This document shows, one piece after another, positions 46,116 to 58,448 of a DNA stretch of 64,000 bases. A program made the position numbers and the translations under genes. The notes under the pieces are model-generated. The model worked only from the letters and a program-made list of their open reading frames with translations. It made no database searches and had not been told where the DNA came from. Numbering within the stretch: position 1 is the first letter of the stretch; every line of letters begins with the position of its first letter. This DNA is from Acheta domesticus. Its lineage: Eukaryota > Arthropoda > Insecta > Orthoptera > Gryllidae. The DNA lies in the NCBI GenBank assembly GCA_031308135.1, contig JAHLJT010009436.1, forward strand, positions 121,497,608 to 121,561,607, in the 5' to 3' direction.

Positions 46116-48268
46116 ATGCCACTCAATAGATCAGCTGCTTCTAAATATATATCGGAAATCCATCTTTACTATGAAGAACTCTTTATTCACTCTACGCGAG
46201 AGTTTTATGGCATAGGAAGTTATGTTGTGGTTGGATAGGTCTTACAATTTTATACTATCTTTAGCATGGAGAACGAATTTATTCAGTTTTCTTACTGATC
46301 CATCTGCCACCATTAATTACACATGAAATCACTATTGTTTTAAATACATCCGTAATGCATCATATTTACTTTAGCCCCAATATAATAAGAGTTTACAATT
46401 CTTCTCTCTGTATATAAGATGAGACCATACGTCTTGCATTTTCGTTCTTTGTAATTGTTGTCCTATCGCCAAAGTTGGCCTCACAAGACATTTTATTTCA
46501 GCTTCCCTTACCAACAAACATTTCCCCTACTTCTACTGCCTTCACGTCATGTCCTCTTTCTCAATCCCACCTTCTTAGTCTCACGTTCCTCCGCAACCGT
46601 TCACACTCTCCCCCTTCTCCCTCTCTCACTCAATGCAGCTACCCCTCCATCTCCTCTGCTTCCTGACCTTCCCGCGCGGTTGGAGAGGCTGCTCCAATTG
46701 TGTGGATTCCAGCCACCAGCACTCTCCGCTCCCCTTGCGTTCTTCCTTCCGAGCCTGACCAGCACAGTGCCTGCGCCGCCAACGATGTCCAGCTGTTGTT
46801 CGAGTACTCTTCCTCCCTGCCAGCCCCCCTCCCTATCACCCTTCCGCTTCACTCCGCTGACCCTTGACCCGAGCTCTTCGCCCTACACGCTGTGCCTTCG
46901 CTTGTTAGTGACCTTGTTCGAAACGACCGCCCATTCTATAACCTCGGTGACCTCGGCATCCAGGAAATACGACTGAAATTATCTTTCTCCATTGTAATTG
47001 ACATAATAAAATGAATTAAGGTTGTTTTTTTAAAGAGAATGGGATGATATCTTACAGGATTTGTGAGTTAAATGAAAATTGCTTTATTCATCGTGTTAAG
47101 CAAATACATTTTTACAGGCTACTAAAGTAGGTACAGTTACAGTTCAGCATGTTCGTAAGTTGAAATGACTCATTGTTTTCAAACTACTTTATATTTTTGT
47201 CGAAAGTTGTTCATTTCATATTTTTTATTGTCAAGCTGTAAATTTATTAATTTATAATTCCTTTCCTTTATTTCAAACGAAGAAAGGGATTTCTCCCAAA
47301 AACAATTGATTTATAAATTGAGGTTTTGAAAAGTCAACAGTTTAAAATCAAACAAACATAAATACGATGAAATAGTATTTTGAAATTCATTAGCATTTAA
47401 TATTTTTGTTTTCCCAATAAGTTTCAACTACCTGTACATTCACACGTTATCCCAAAAACTTATTTATGAACGTGGATGCATGATAAAGTTATGTCGTTTT
47501 GAGAAACTTTTGTCTGTTTATGTACTTGTACCGTAACCAAAAACAAAGTTTGTTTATAAATTGACTGCAGTGGTGCGTGGTACTTAATAAAATAACGCCG
47601 TCTAGGAAGATCTGAAGGAAGCCTGCGGAAATTCAGGGAACGTACGTCAATCGCATCTTCAACAATTAACAAACAAGGCAGAGCCGGGTGTTATTGCTTT
47701 GGCAGATAAATCGATATTGATGAAGCCGGTCGGGTGCCGGAGAGAAACGCCGAGGAGGGAAGTACGGGAACCGAAGATAATTTGCGCGAGGATCCTTGCC
47801 TCTCCTTCCTTCCAAGTTGTTGCGCATACTTCGCCGTTTCAACGTGGGTGCTTCTGCCGTCACTGCTTCTGCTCCACGTACTTTACCAACACCACATCTT
47901 GGGTTTCCCTCTCCCTTTACAAATGCTTGCTTCGTAACACATTTCTTCGCTTTATTTTCTGCTGATGATACTCTGCAGGCGAAACAATTCCATTTCCTCC
48001 ACTACGTTATATCAATTGTAACCATTTCCTTTTCTTTACATTTTTCTCTAAAACAATTCCAAAACTATACTCCATTTATTTCATTGTATTTTTCTACAAA
48101 CCCATTTATCTAGCTCAGTCACTATTTTGCGAGGCTGAACGTGTTCGCATCCCTCCCTACATCAATGAAGCAGTCAAGAAGCGGTGCTTTCAGTAAACAC
48201 CTCATTGGGGCTTCTCCATTTCATTCCCTTCACCCTGAATTCCACGCACCTGCGGGAGGGTGAGGCGT
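46116..48268. other. Non-coding stretch spanning the empty LINE site, copy B
   Basis: Continuous across the point where copy A carries the LINE (about 46,525-46,530). It includes the pyrimidine-rich segment with a 173-codon low-complexity frame (46,455-46,976). No gene accepted. Confidence 0.5.
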
Positions 48269-48269
48269 A

Positions 48270-48640
48270 ATTACAGACCGGAAGAAAACACCTTCGGCGC
48301 ATCTTAACCCGCGCGGCACATTTAAGCAGGTCTTGCAAAAGCTCGCGGCGTTCCACGGCGGAAACCCGTCAATTTTGTGAAGTTGCGCGCGGAGGGAGGC
48401 GGCCTGGAGGAAGCGCCCCACATCATCCCCCCTCCACCCCGCCCGCTGGGAGTGGAGGGGAGGGAGCGCGTTAAACAGATTTAACGCAATAATTTCGCGT
48501 CCTCTCGAGGGCGCGCGGGCCACCTGAAGGGGTAAATAAGCGGAGCCTCGTTAGGCGCAGACGAGTGCGTGAAGGGGGCCCGCGACAGCGACGGCGCAGG
48601 CGAGGGCGAAGGCGATGCACTCCCGAGGGACGAGGTTGCT
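48270..48640. promoter_or_regulatory. CpG-rich patch with inverted repeat, copy B
   Basis: Allele of 31,490-31,850. The 20-bp inverted repeat is intact at 48,468-48,487. Confidence 0.4.
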
Positions 48641-49849
48641 TGGTGGTGAACATGACAAACACTGACATTAGTTGCCAGAGGTGAGTTGGCATGAAATAAG
48701 GACAATGTATTTTTGCGAGAAGAAATACAAAACAAAATCCCAGTTAACAGTTTCTCACAAACCATTTTAAAATTCTAGTTTTCACAATTAGATAAAGTAT
48801 ACGAAAAAAATACCAAAATATAAAATAATATTTTTAATTTACATCACGTCTTTTACTGTGTCAATTTTAATTCAATTATTCAAAGCAATAATCACCAACA
48901 TCATCAAATTCCTGCTTCTCGAATATAGTCACTAAGATTTTTTTTTCATAAAATGCATGTGATTTGGAATTGCTTCAATGAAATCACCGACTCAAAACCA
49001 AAAAATAGTCACTGATGGCAGATTTGTGGATATAAAACTGACGATTCCATAGAATGAACAAAAAATTCTTGCTTTTATGTCTTCTCTGAGCAGGTGTACC
49101 GTGACATGCAGCGTTTACGAGCATGGAGCAATTGTGTTTGTTATTTCCAAGACTAATCCAATATTAATTTAATTGAAGACTAATTAGAATATGACAAATC
49201 TTAGCTTTTCTAAAAACTGAAAATTATTAAGATTACGAACAAAATCGTTATAAATATATTTCAATTAAATTTTCACTCATAGCCACAATTTTCATCATTG
49301 AACATTTTTCAAAATAAAAATACCAAGATTTATATAAATAGCAAATTTTTAAACAACAATGTAATACTTCATAACAATATGCTTCCTAAAAGACAGTAAA
49401 ACATTGTTTGGTTTTTCCAGGAAAAGAAAACTCACTCGAACGACTTGCTAATGAAGTAACAGATGCACTACTTGAAATGTTACAAATGAGTTAGTTTTAA
49501 TATTTCTTGAATCTTTTCTTGAATAATATCAACGACATACTCGACAAGTTATTGATACATACGAAGAAAAATTTCCCGTGAAAAGAAGAAATCATCGCCA
49601 TTATTTAAAAAAATCATTACAAGGAAATGGTGATAAATATGAGCAACAATAATCAGCAGTAATATATTAGGAAATGTTTTCTGCCACCACGTCAACCGGA
49701 CTCATCTATTTGCTATAGTAATAACTGAATGGCCGGAAACTAGAAGAGAACGGTGCCAAAAAACAAAACGATTGGCGGAACAGTGAAAGACGAAGACGAT
49801 GGCGGAAGAACGACGACGACCGGAGCAGTAACGTTCGTTCAATTGCGGT
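48641..49849. other. AT-rich stretch, copy B
   Basis: Allele of 31,851-33,055. No gene was recognised. Confidence 0.5.
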
Positions 49850-50290
49850 TACGGAAGTGAGCAAGTCGGGATCTTCGTCCATTGAAAACGAACGCTGGCA
49901 TCGCATGTTACACGGAAGACGGCAAGAACACAGGCGTGCTGCGGGCACAGAGGCGCGGAGAGCAGCGCACGGAGGACGAGCTGGGGCAACGAGCGCACAG
50001 CTGGCGCCGGGCGTCGGGCTGGCGGAGGCGGCGGCGGCGGCGGCTTTGAAGGCGAGCGGCGGTTTACAAGTGCGCCGCGCCGCAACCACCGCTCCGCCAC
50101 GCCACGACCAGGCGTCGCCTCCGCCTACGCCGCCTGCGCCGCCGCGCGCGCCTCGCCCCGCTTCCTTGACCTACTCAAAGCCTCCTCCGCTCACCGACGC
50201 AGGCGGCGCGGCGCGGCCCCGCGGGGGCAACGATCTCTGCTGCTGGAGCTGCTTTCGCACCTTGCGAGAGATCTTTACTGTCTCGCAAAG
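49850..50290. promoter_or_regulatory. CpG-rich patch, copy B
   Basis: Allele of 33,060-33,480, with phase-changing indels in all long frames. Confidence 0.35.
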
Positions 50291-52560
50291 AGGAAAGGAG
50301 ATATCCAGCCGAAAGACAGAGCACTTGACTGAAACGCGATAATTTTTTTATGAGTCTCCTGTCCACAGTTATGAGTATACAGTAGATAATTTCGTTGATT
50401 TATGTTCTTACAGTAAGTTTACATTTCTACAAAATTAATATTATTTTGTTAATTTTAAGACACATCCTAGAAAGTATTTACATATGATTACATATACATA
50501 TACCAATATTACATATACCAATATTGTTGAAACCAATTTACAAACAGCAAAGTGGCAGTTGGTACCATAAGTTGTATAACATTGTTACCATACAACTCTG
50601 TAAAGATAGTAAGCATATCAATCACTGCGTTTGATTTTGAAATCAGACAATAAAATATTCAAAAAGCAATCAAACATCATTAGCTTCATGTAAAAGTACA
50701 TCTGTAAATAGAAAAAAAATGATAAAAGAAGAGAAAAAGAGTGGTAAAAAAGGATATGTATTAAGAGAGTAACGACAAATATGCTTGTTAAAATGGAATT
50801 AGAAAAATATGAAGACTGAATAACACTCGTAAGTAGGATTAAGGAATTCAAAATGGAGAAAGGGAATACAATAGTGCAGTAAAAATGCATCAGAAACCCA
50901 ATGCGAAACTTATGCATGCGACCAGGCGTCTGCCAGCACCCACAGGTAAAAGGGACACGTAGGTGCACCTGCTTTCATTGCACTATCGCTCTCCTAGAGA
51001 ATTGTAAGTTATCTGGTCCCGCTCTGTAGGGCTAGGTTGGAACAGTTTGGCATTCTTCTGTATTTCAACGTCGCTGATATTGGAAGGCAGGCACCCTCCC
51101 ATGGTGACCGTACAAAATGCATGTGTATAAATTAAACATTGAAACATAATTTCTACACAGAAGATCATAAACATTCTTTTTCACTGACAGCTCATTTTTT
51201 CGCTATTGTTTTCTTTGGGAAAGAGGAATGTTGACAACAGAAATTATATATATGATTATTGATTTAATATCTGTAAAGAATGTTCTGTATATTTACTTGT
51301 TGAATCCTCCTTGTATATGAACAACCATTTTTACCGTCTGCTTCGTAGGGAAATTGTTATTTTAGGGTGGGCATGTCCTCTGGAGATAAATATATTTCCT
51401 GCTAATTTTACTTTGCGGATTACAGTGTGAAAATCAAACACAAACTGTGTTGGCCTTTCAGATTTATGATGAAATCATTGTAGTTACAAATTTATTGCTA
51501 ATAATGTATTAAAGTATTTTTCCGTTAGAAAGATATATTAGCACAAAGCGCAAAGAGTCCAAGAAAAATATTTTTGTCGTATTGTATATTTTTGATACGT
51601 TTTCGTTTATTGCTCAACAGATATCAATAAAGAATTATTTAAGTTTCTTCAAAACATTTGTATTTCAGTACGATTCTCAGCTATAGTTGTATTCGATTAA
51701 AGGCAAGTAAATTACAAGAACAATATATTCGTCCTAGTGATATTAGCGGTAAGTAAAAAGGGTCGCCAAAACAATTGAAATGGCCATAAGAGAATATACT
51801 CTCTTACAATCATTCAAGTGAAAATAAAGAATCGTTTTAAAAAGAGAAATGTAGGTATTTACATATTTACATTCCTTAGAATTGCACGAACAAAATCCTT
51901 CACATTCACTTTCTGCGTTCCTTGCGCTCACCAATCGCCATTCCTCGCACGTAGCAGGCGCTATGAACAGGTCTGCTATCAAGCTCTTGCTTACCTGCAA
52001 CAAAAAGCAAATAATAGCTGTCATATAGAAAATTTAAATGCTTCATAAACGATACAGGGGTTTTATAGATTCGAAAGTGGAACGCAGTCATTTTTGCAAG
52101 CGGAGAACATGGTTAACCTCCTGGAAATGTCGATATAATTATGATACATTGTTCAATTCGGTGTACTGCAGGCATGCTGTAAAAACCTATTCTTACACAC
52201 ATTATCCTTATTAATGCGCCTTTAACTTATCTCTTGTGCAAAAATACCCCTTTAAAAATATTACGTAAGAACTATCTCAAGCACGATACCGAAATGTAGA
52301 ACAAGAAGTAAATCTCATTATTAAAGACTGAATGGTCACCAACGGATGTTTGGAGACAATGAAAACGCATAATATAATTTACACAAAATTCAGTTTATGA
52401 AATCATGCACAACAAATTCTAAAGCATTTCCACTAAAATCTAAAATTTATTGTGGTATTGTGTGGAGGTGATAATCAATATTATGGAACTTATTAACTTT
52501 ATTCTTAAGAAAAACATTTTATTCTGACTTCATCTTCCTCTAAAACTGAACAATAGTCTC
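50291..52560. other. AT-rich stretch crossing the end of copy B
   Basis: Homology to copy A stops at 51,757 because A meets the gap. No gene or RNA was recognised; short frames near 51,743-52,091 lie on both strands. Confidence 0.5.
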
Positions 52561-52729
52561 AAAATATGGGAAGGTATTTGTACCAACGTAAAAACAGCTT
52601 TCCTGACAACGCGAAGCGTTTTCTTTGCGCAACAAATGTGAAGGGTAATGACGAGTTATCGCTCCATCGTACTACATATAAAGGCCGATTCTATTTTTGC
52701 GGGGCATTCCGTGATTCATGGACCAGTCT

Positions 52730-52960
52730 TTCCCCGCCAGCGTCGGACGTGGCCTGTTCTTGCGCCGCCTTTCGCCAGCGGAGAGCGCGGCCGCGGGCGG
52801 CGCCGGGGCGACGGGCGCAAGCGGCAGGTGCGCCGGTGAAAGCCGCAGCGAGGCCGCGCGCCGCCGCCGTCGCGAACGCCTTGGTTTCAACGCCTGCCTC
52901 CGCCTCGCCAACGATGCGGCAGAAGCAACCCGTCGGCATTGCTAGCCTCGCCGCCGCTGC
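52730..52960. promoter_or_regulatory. CpG-rich patch left of the minisatellite
   Basis: CpG-dense, with overlapping frames on both strands and no domain. It grades into the 18-bp repeat array. Confidence 0.3.
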
Positions 52961-52974
52961 TGCTGCTAGGCACC

Positions 52975-53530
52975 TCCATCGTCCCTATTTTCATCGCCTT
53001 TTCTATCGTCACCAGAATACCATTTTCTACGGCATTAGCATGGTCACCGGCATTAGCATCGTCACCAACATCATCACTAGAGTTACCATCGTCACAAGAA
53101 ATATCGTCATCAGAATTACCAATCGTCCCCGGCATTACCATCGTCCCCATCATTACCATCGTCACCAGCATTGCCATCTTCACCAGCATTGCCATCGTCA
53201 CCAGCATTGTCATAGTCACCAGCATTTCCATCGTCACCACCATTGCCATCTTCACCAGCATTGCCATCGTCACCCAGCATTGCCATCATCACTAGTATTA
53301 CCATCGTCACCAGCATTACATCGACACCAGCATTACATCGACACCAGCATTACCATCGACCACCAGCATTACCATCGACACCAGCATTACCATCGACACC
53401 AGCATTACCATCGACAACCAGCATTACCATCGACACCAGCATTACCATCGACACCAGCATTACATCGACACCAGCATTACCATCGACACCAGCATTACCA
53501 TCGACACCACCATTACTATCGTCATCGGAG
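52975..53530. repeat. 18-bp minisatellite
   Basis: Tandem 18-bp units of the type CATCGTCACCAGCATTAC. They shift from a GTCACC variant (to about 53,310) to a GACACC variant (about 53,311-53,515), with decayed units at the left. Because the unit is a multiple of three and stop-free, it creates a 335-codon frame (52,566-53,573) of His/Gln/Tyr/Arg repeats and antisense Met/Asp/Gly repeats. Confidence 0.92.
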
Positions 53531-55110
53531 CTGTCGAGGCCACAAACGACAACTACACCCTCACCTTCTGTAAAGAAGTCATGGTTTCAACACCTTTTTT
53601 TACATTATAGTGTTGTTTCATTCTATGTACTTAGACTTTAGTATTGTAAATCTCATTTCTTGTGTTCCATCAGAGACTATAATACTATTCCGTCTCTATC
53701 ACGGTAGTCATTATCACGCTGTCTTCGCCGTCCATACCATGAACATCAACCTCGCTACAACGATCGACGCTGACATCACTCACTGTCGTCGACATACCGC
53801 TATTCCCTGTACTGCAGCCACACCAACTCCACCACCTCAGCGTCCTTCGATTCGTGAAAGGGGAACGCCAAGTTGTTCCGTCCACCTGTCGGCAACGAAG
53901 ACTCATTGCGCCATTTGATTCTACGCCTACGGTACTGTCAGGGTGGTGTAATATTTAATACGCGTTCGTGGTGTGTTTGATGTAACGATCATGACTTATA
54001 TTCCATAACTTACTTTTGAACATAATTTACTTTTTCATAAATTAAGAAGATATTTTTTAGGGAAGAAAAAATAATGTAATTATGCAAGAACAAATTCACG
54101 TACATAAATAATAACGCAAACAGCGGGCTTATCAATTGGGTCCTATGCAATCGCAGATATTGAGATGTAAGTTTGTATTCGAACTCGTTTCCAGGAGCAA
54201 GATTCATTTGGTAAACCTCTTGATAGCACCAGTGTGTTACGTCGTATTAATATTCAATGGTTGAGATTTGGGACGCGCACCAGCACGAAGCGTGGAGGAA
54301 TGCGTGCTATCGCCCAGAATGACCAAAAGAAACCGTGAAGACGTAAACCGGTTATCAGGTAGACGTCACATTCAACATCTTACTTCTACCTACACGATTA
54401 ATGAATCGTATTTGTCAAGCCGACACAAAAATAAGAAAAACTGGATTTCGCCGGGAAATTTATCAAGGATGGTGTCCGTCAGCCCCCGAGAAGCCACTTG
54501 GGGCTCACAACAAGTCGTTGAGCTCCGTAAGGAGCATCGTTCCACAAAAAGGCTCAGTGCCGCATAGGCGGTATGTGCGCCCTCCGCGTGACTTGAAAGC
54601 AAACTGCGAATCACTCAAGAACCCTGCGAAAGAGCACCTGACAATGAAAAAATGGAGGAGCCCAATTTTCTCTGGCAGTAAACTTAACGAGTCATATGAG
54701 CGCCAAAGGAAGTTTTATTAACTGCAACGGTATCAATTCATTGTAAAACGCTCGTCGATAAAACGTGAAAGGGCAATTATGCCCTGTTACAAAGATTTGT
54801 TAGATTAGTTTTGTTCTTACAGTATGAAGAATAGAAATTGGTATTATGCCTATTGTAACATGCATTATTAATCAAATCAAAAAATTCATTGAATTCAATT
54901 TTGTATCATAACGGTTTCGTTTCAATATATTCATGCACGAAATTCAATTAATAATTAATTATTAATGAAATAGATGATGGAATTTGTTCGTGAAACATAT
55001 TACATGTTTTGTATCAGGAACTTAACTAAGATCCCCGCAAAAATATTGGAAGTGATAAGGGCATCATGTAAAGCAGAATATAAATGTACATTCGCTGAAA
55101 AATATGTAAA
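53531..55110. other. Mixed stretch, no gene established
   Basis: Frames of 99-106 codons overlap at 54,268-54,721 in different phases and match nothing I recognise. The rest is AT-rich. Confidence 0.45.
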
Positions 55111-55113
55111 CAT

Positions 55114-55174
55114 TTATTATTATCATTATTATTATTATTATTATCATTATTATTATTATTATTATTATTATTAC
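55114..55174. repeat. (ATT)n microsatellite, likely 3' tail of the adjacent SINE
   Basis: ATT units with two ATC interruptions. On the minus strand it directly follows the 3' end of the SINE at 55,205-55,762, as a simple-repeat tail would. Confidence 0.85.
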
Positions 55175-55204
55175 TTCGTGATAATTTGGGATTGAAATGG
55201 TCCT

Positions 55205-55762
55205 TTTCCCGTTAACTAATTGATTAATTACTCCGGGCGTGTCAACAGCCAAGTTCATTAGTCCCGTAAGTGTTGTGCATATTTTTTTATCGCGGGAAGT
55301 GGTGGTGATATTCTTCCGCTGGATAGCGAGATCCGACGCTAATCTACATGTAGACTTGTGGGTTTTCCCCAAGCAGGTATTTCCCACCAGCGCGCTGCAG
55401 TGGGGCATCGACCCAGCCGGGACAAGCTCTAAGACTTCGACAGGTCTCCCGGGCATGTGTGGCTGTGTAGTGCATGTAAGTGTGTAAGTAAGGGGAGATG
55501 GGACAAGGAAGGGGAAGATCGCGCGCGGTCCGTGGCCCGATTGTGAGGGTACATCTCCGGCATTCATCTGGTGTTGATCAGAGAAACCGCGCATGAGAGC
55601 AGCCGCCCAAAAGAATTATCCTCCCGACAACGGCTGAATTCGATCTGGCTAAGTAGCATGTGTTGAAAATTATGCCTCCGTGGGGTATTGAATCCGAGGA
55701 CCTCCCGGTCAGAGGCACTAGAGTGGTATCCATTATTCCGTTGACCACATAAGTCGGTCCCT
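55205..55762 (-). mobile_element. tRNA-derived SINE, copy 2
   Basis: Related along its length to the SINE at 4490-5012. The tRNA-like head lies at the right end on the minus strand. Its B box has decayed to GGATTCAATACC (around 55,684-55,695). The body keeps the CCCGTAAGTGT and TTTTCCCC...CAGGTAT landmarks. It ends at an (AAT)n tail on the minus strand. A 176-codon antisense frame across it is fortuitous. Confidence 0.75.
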
Positions 55763-55823
55763 TTTTCGTGTTAGATATATTTTACCCATTTGAATTGTGC
55801 TTTGCAAAGTAATGTCATTTAGC

Positions 55824-55832
55824 AGATAATGC

Positions 55833-55879
<47 letters not shown>
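55824..55879. repeat. (AAT)n microsatellite
   Basis: About 17 AAT units to the right of the SINE. Confidence 0.93.
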
Positions 55880-55880
<1 letters not shown>

Positions 55881-56578
55881 GTACATGTTAATAAAATAAG
55901 ATCCTCAAGTTTTGATAATAATATACATTTAGCTATATAACTAAGTTCCCAATGCACGCAGAAATTGAAAGCAAACTATGCAACCTCCGGCAATGGAAGA
56001 GGGTGGTTCTCTATGGTTTTGGCAGGAAACCGGGAATTTGAGTAACATTCCAAAGCCCTGAAACACAATCTATTTGATTGTAAAATGCAAATATTGATTG
56101 TGATATTTCGGGCGTTCTCCTACCGCACAAACCGATCATGAACCGTTCTCCTACTGCACGAACTGAATTCACATTTTCAATGCGTTACTGCTTACAACAC
56201 AGCAGACGTCATGCGACAGCAACTTTTGTATATTTTTTGTGAGGAGAGAACTGTTATACTGTATGTACGTTACAGACTGTTACATATTATTACAGTATCC
56301 GTGAAAACAGAATATATTGCAGTGTTACATGAGTGTTTTATTTGTTGCTTTTGAGCAGTGTTTGCCCCACTTTTTTGGAAAATCATTTTATTTTGTTTTG
56401 TTCAGTAGCAATTTTGTGGCTGCAAGCAACTAGTTTACATTATTTGAAAGTGAGTTTTATTTCAAACCGAAGGCTACATATAAAACATATAAAAGTTGCT
56501 CTATAAAACATAAAAAAATCCGCAAAATCTAACGAGCTTCAACTCCAGACTAGGAAAATTTGTTTGAGAGCACACATA
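55880..56578. other. AT-rich stretch, no gene seen
   Basis: Non-coding. A near-direct repeat, CGTTCTCCTAC[CT]GCAC, occurs at about 56,112-56,128 and 56,143-56,159. Confidence 0.5.
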
Positions 56579-57020
56579 TTAAAGCCCCCCCCCCCTAATG
56601 CCTCCCCGGACGGTGCTCCGGCACAGAAGCAGCCGCGCCCCCGCGTTCACAACGGCCGAGAGAGGGGAAGGGGAAGAGGAGGGGCAAGTGAGGGGTGGGG
56701 AGGGGAAGGGGGGAGGGGTGGAACAGCGGCGGCAGTGGTTTCTTGCCCCGCTGTGAAACATGCGGCGGGGCGGCTACATTCATGCGTGGATTTAATCACG
56801 GCAAAAATAGCGGCTGGGGAGTCACCCCATGGGAAGGGGTGGGGCCCGGGGGACGGTGCGGCGAGGGTCCTCAAAGCGCGATGATTCGCCGCAGATGCGG
56901 CTAACGGGACGTCATCATTCTTGTGAGGCCTCGTTTCCGTCCTCCTCTAAAGCCCTGCGTAGGAGGCTGACACTTGTCACCGACGCTGTCTCCCGTCGGG
57001 GCAGGTCCTCCGAGCAGCAT
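56579..57020. promoter_or_regulatory. CpG-rich patch starting in a poly-C run
   Basis: Opens with 11 C (56,585-56,595). It is then G-rich and CpG-dense, with an AT-containing core near 56,785-56,810 that holds TTTAATCACGG. Overlapping frames on both strands have no domain. Confidence 0.3.
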
Positions 57021-57640
57021 TTCGGTCTGCGATATTGCAATTGTACAAAATATTAAAACTTAATGGTGTCGTCAGAACTTTTCACAGCCATTTTACTCCC
57101 CTATTTTAGTAGAAGCATCTGAGGTCATATTCGATATGATTTTGTTTTGTATCTTTTATTTTTTATGACGCAGTGGATTAACCAATTTTCACAACAGTTG
57201 CAGGCAAAATAACGCACGGAACATTTTCCAAATTTTCGTTTTCCATGGTCGGAAGATGTCGGTTTGGGATCATATTTTAATCATCTAACAGTACAGATAT
57301 TTTCCAGTCAACTGAAAATGCGTGTGCTATTCAAGTACAAAAATGTTAGAAATCACAGGCTTTTAGCTTCAGGTGGGCATAGTGCGCCCTTAGGAAGTTA
57401 GGAGCGGATTTTCTATTTAAAAGGTCAGATTTTTTCCTAGATGAAACAAATTCTGGTCAAAGAGCTGGGTAGTTTTTAACACAACCCTTTCTGAGAGATT
57501 GGCTACGTATTGGAAAAAAAACTTGGTTTTTCCTTGGTTTCCCCAAGTATAACCACTCTAGTAATTTCATTACTCTCATTTCCAATACCACAATATCACC
57601 GCAAACGCTGCTCTCTTTCGTCGTCAATGCAACTAACAGC
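57021..57640. other. AT-rich stretch, no gene seen
   Basis: Non-coding DNA of mixed composition with no recognisable element. Confidence 0.5.
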
Positions 57641-58130
57641 ATCATCCGCAAACCTCTGCCTCTGCCGCCGCCGCCACCGCCCCGCCCTCGACGCGTGTAG
57701 CGCGGATTAAACCAGCCGTCTTTGAGCGGGGCGGGGTGGCCCCTCGCTGCGTTAAGACCATTATCCTCATTTTTAATTCAGCGGGGCAAGATTAATTATC
57801 CCGCGTGTAAGGACGGTCGCCGCACAAAGAGGAGCGGGGAGGGAAGCGCGCGTCCTCCGCATCCGCCCCCTCCCCCTCCCCATCGCCTCCACCGCCGCCG
57901 CCGCTGGGGATTCAGCCGCGCGGTATTTGATTCTGTAGGTACGCGTCCTCGCCATGTCCTACGAGGGGTTGCAATTTATACGCCGCTCTGTTCCCGTTGT
58001 AGCGGCGATGGGGGAACGGGACATTAGCCCGTGGTGTCTCGGCCCAGCCCGCCGCGACTAAATCTCGCGAGCCGCCCCTGCCAGCGCCTTCAGCGCCGAC
58101 GCTATCTGCATGCGGAGGAGGCACCTCTGT
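57641..58130. promoter_or_regulatory. CpG-rich patch with a homeodomain-type core
   Basis: CpG-dense lobes surround an AT-rich core with TTTTTAATTCAG and GATTAATTATC (57,790-57,800). The TAATTA at 57,793-57,798 is the classical homeodomain target. The core is itself bracketed by GCGGG and CCCGC. Candidate enhancer by inference. Confidence 0.35.
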
Positions 58131-58363
58131 GCACGCGACGTGTTCACTGCAACGCTACTGCAGGATGGAGGGAAATTGGAAATCAGTAATGCTTTGTGTA
58201 TAGATTGTAATAGACGCAGTAACCAGGAGGTAGTAACTTCGTCACGGTAGCTAAATAGAAAATGAACGATTCTACCAGTTACTACAATCATAGCAAAACG
58301 GAAGTTGTTACTTGTATACTATAATACAATACGAGTATTTAATCTTCATAACTTTATAAGATG

Positions 58364-58448
58364 GCCGGAGTAGCCAAGAATGTTAAGATGGACGTTGATC
58401 GGCGGTCATCGCTCCAAGAGTCGCGGGTTTGAATTCCGCCTCGAGCAA
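58364..58448 (+). mobile_element. Class II tRNA-like sequence (pseudogene or SINE head)
   Basis: About 85 bases, the length of a Ser/Leu-type tRNA. It has an A-box-like TAGCCAAGAATG (58,371-58,382) and a B-box-like GGTTTGAATTCC (58,426-58,437). The T arm folds with five pairs around a 7-base loop. The acceptor arms GCCGGAG and CTCGAGC pair at only five of seven positions, and the D arm is poor. A functional tRNA is therefore unlikely; a SINE head is plausible. Confidence 0.45.

Larger units (their letters stand above)
35945..51757. repeat. Copy B of the large duplicated block (probable haplotype 2)
   Basis: A 15.8-kb counterpart of 14,271-34,944 in the same orientation. It has the empty LINE site (about 46,525-46,530), an extra 427-bp TG...CA insert, a shorter CA repeat and many one-base deletions in its first 6 kb relative to A. 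Sequence beyond 51,757 is single-copy. Confidence 0.9.

Noticed and set aside
52975..53530. CRISPR array
   Set aside because: The 18-bp units are contiguous, with no unique spacers, and the genome is eukaryotic; it is a minisatellite.
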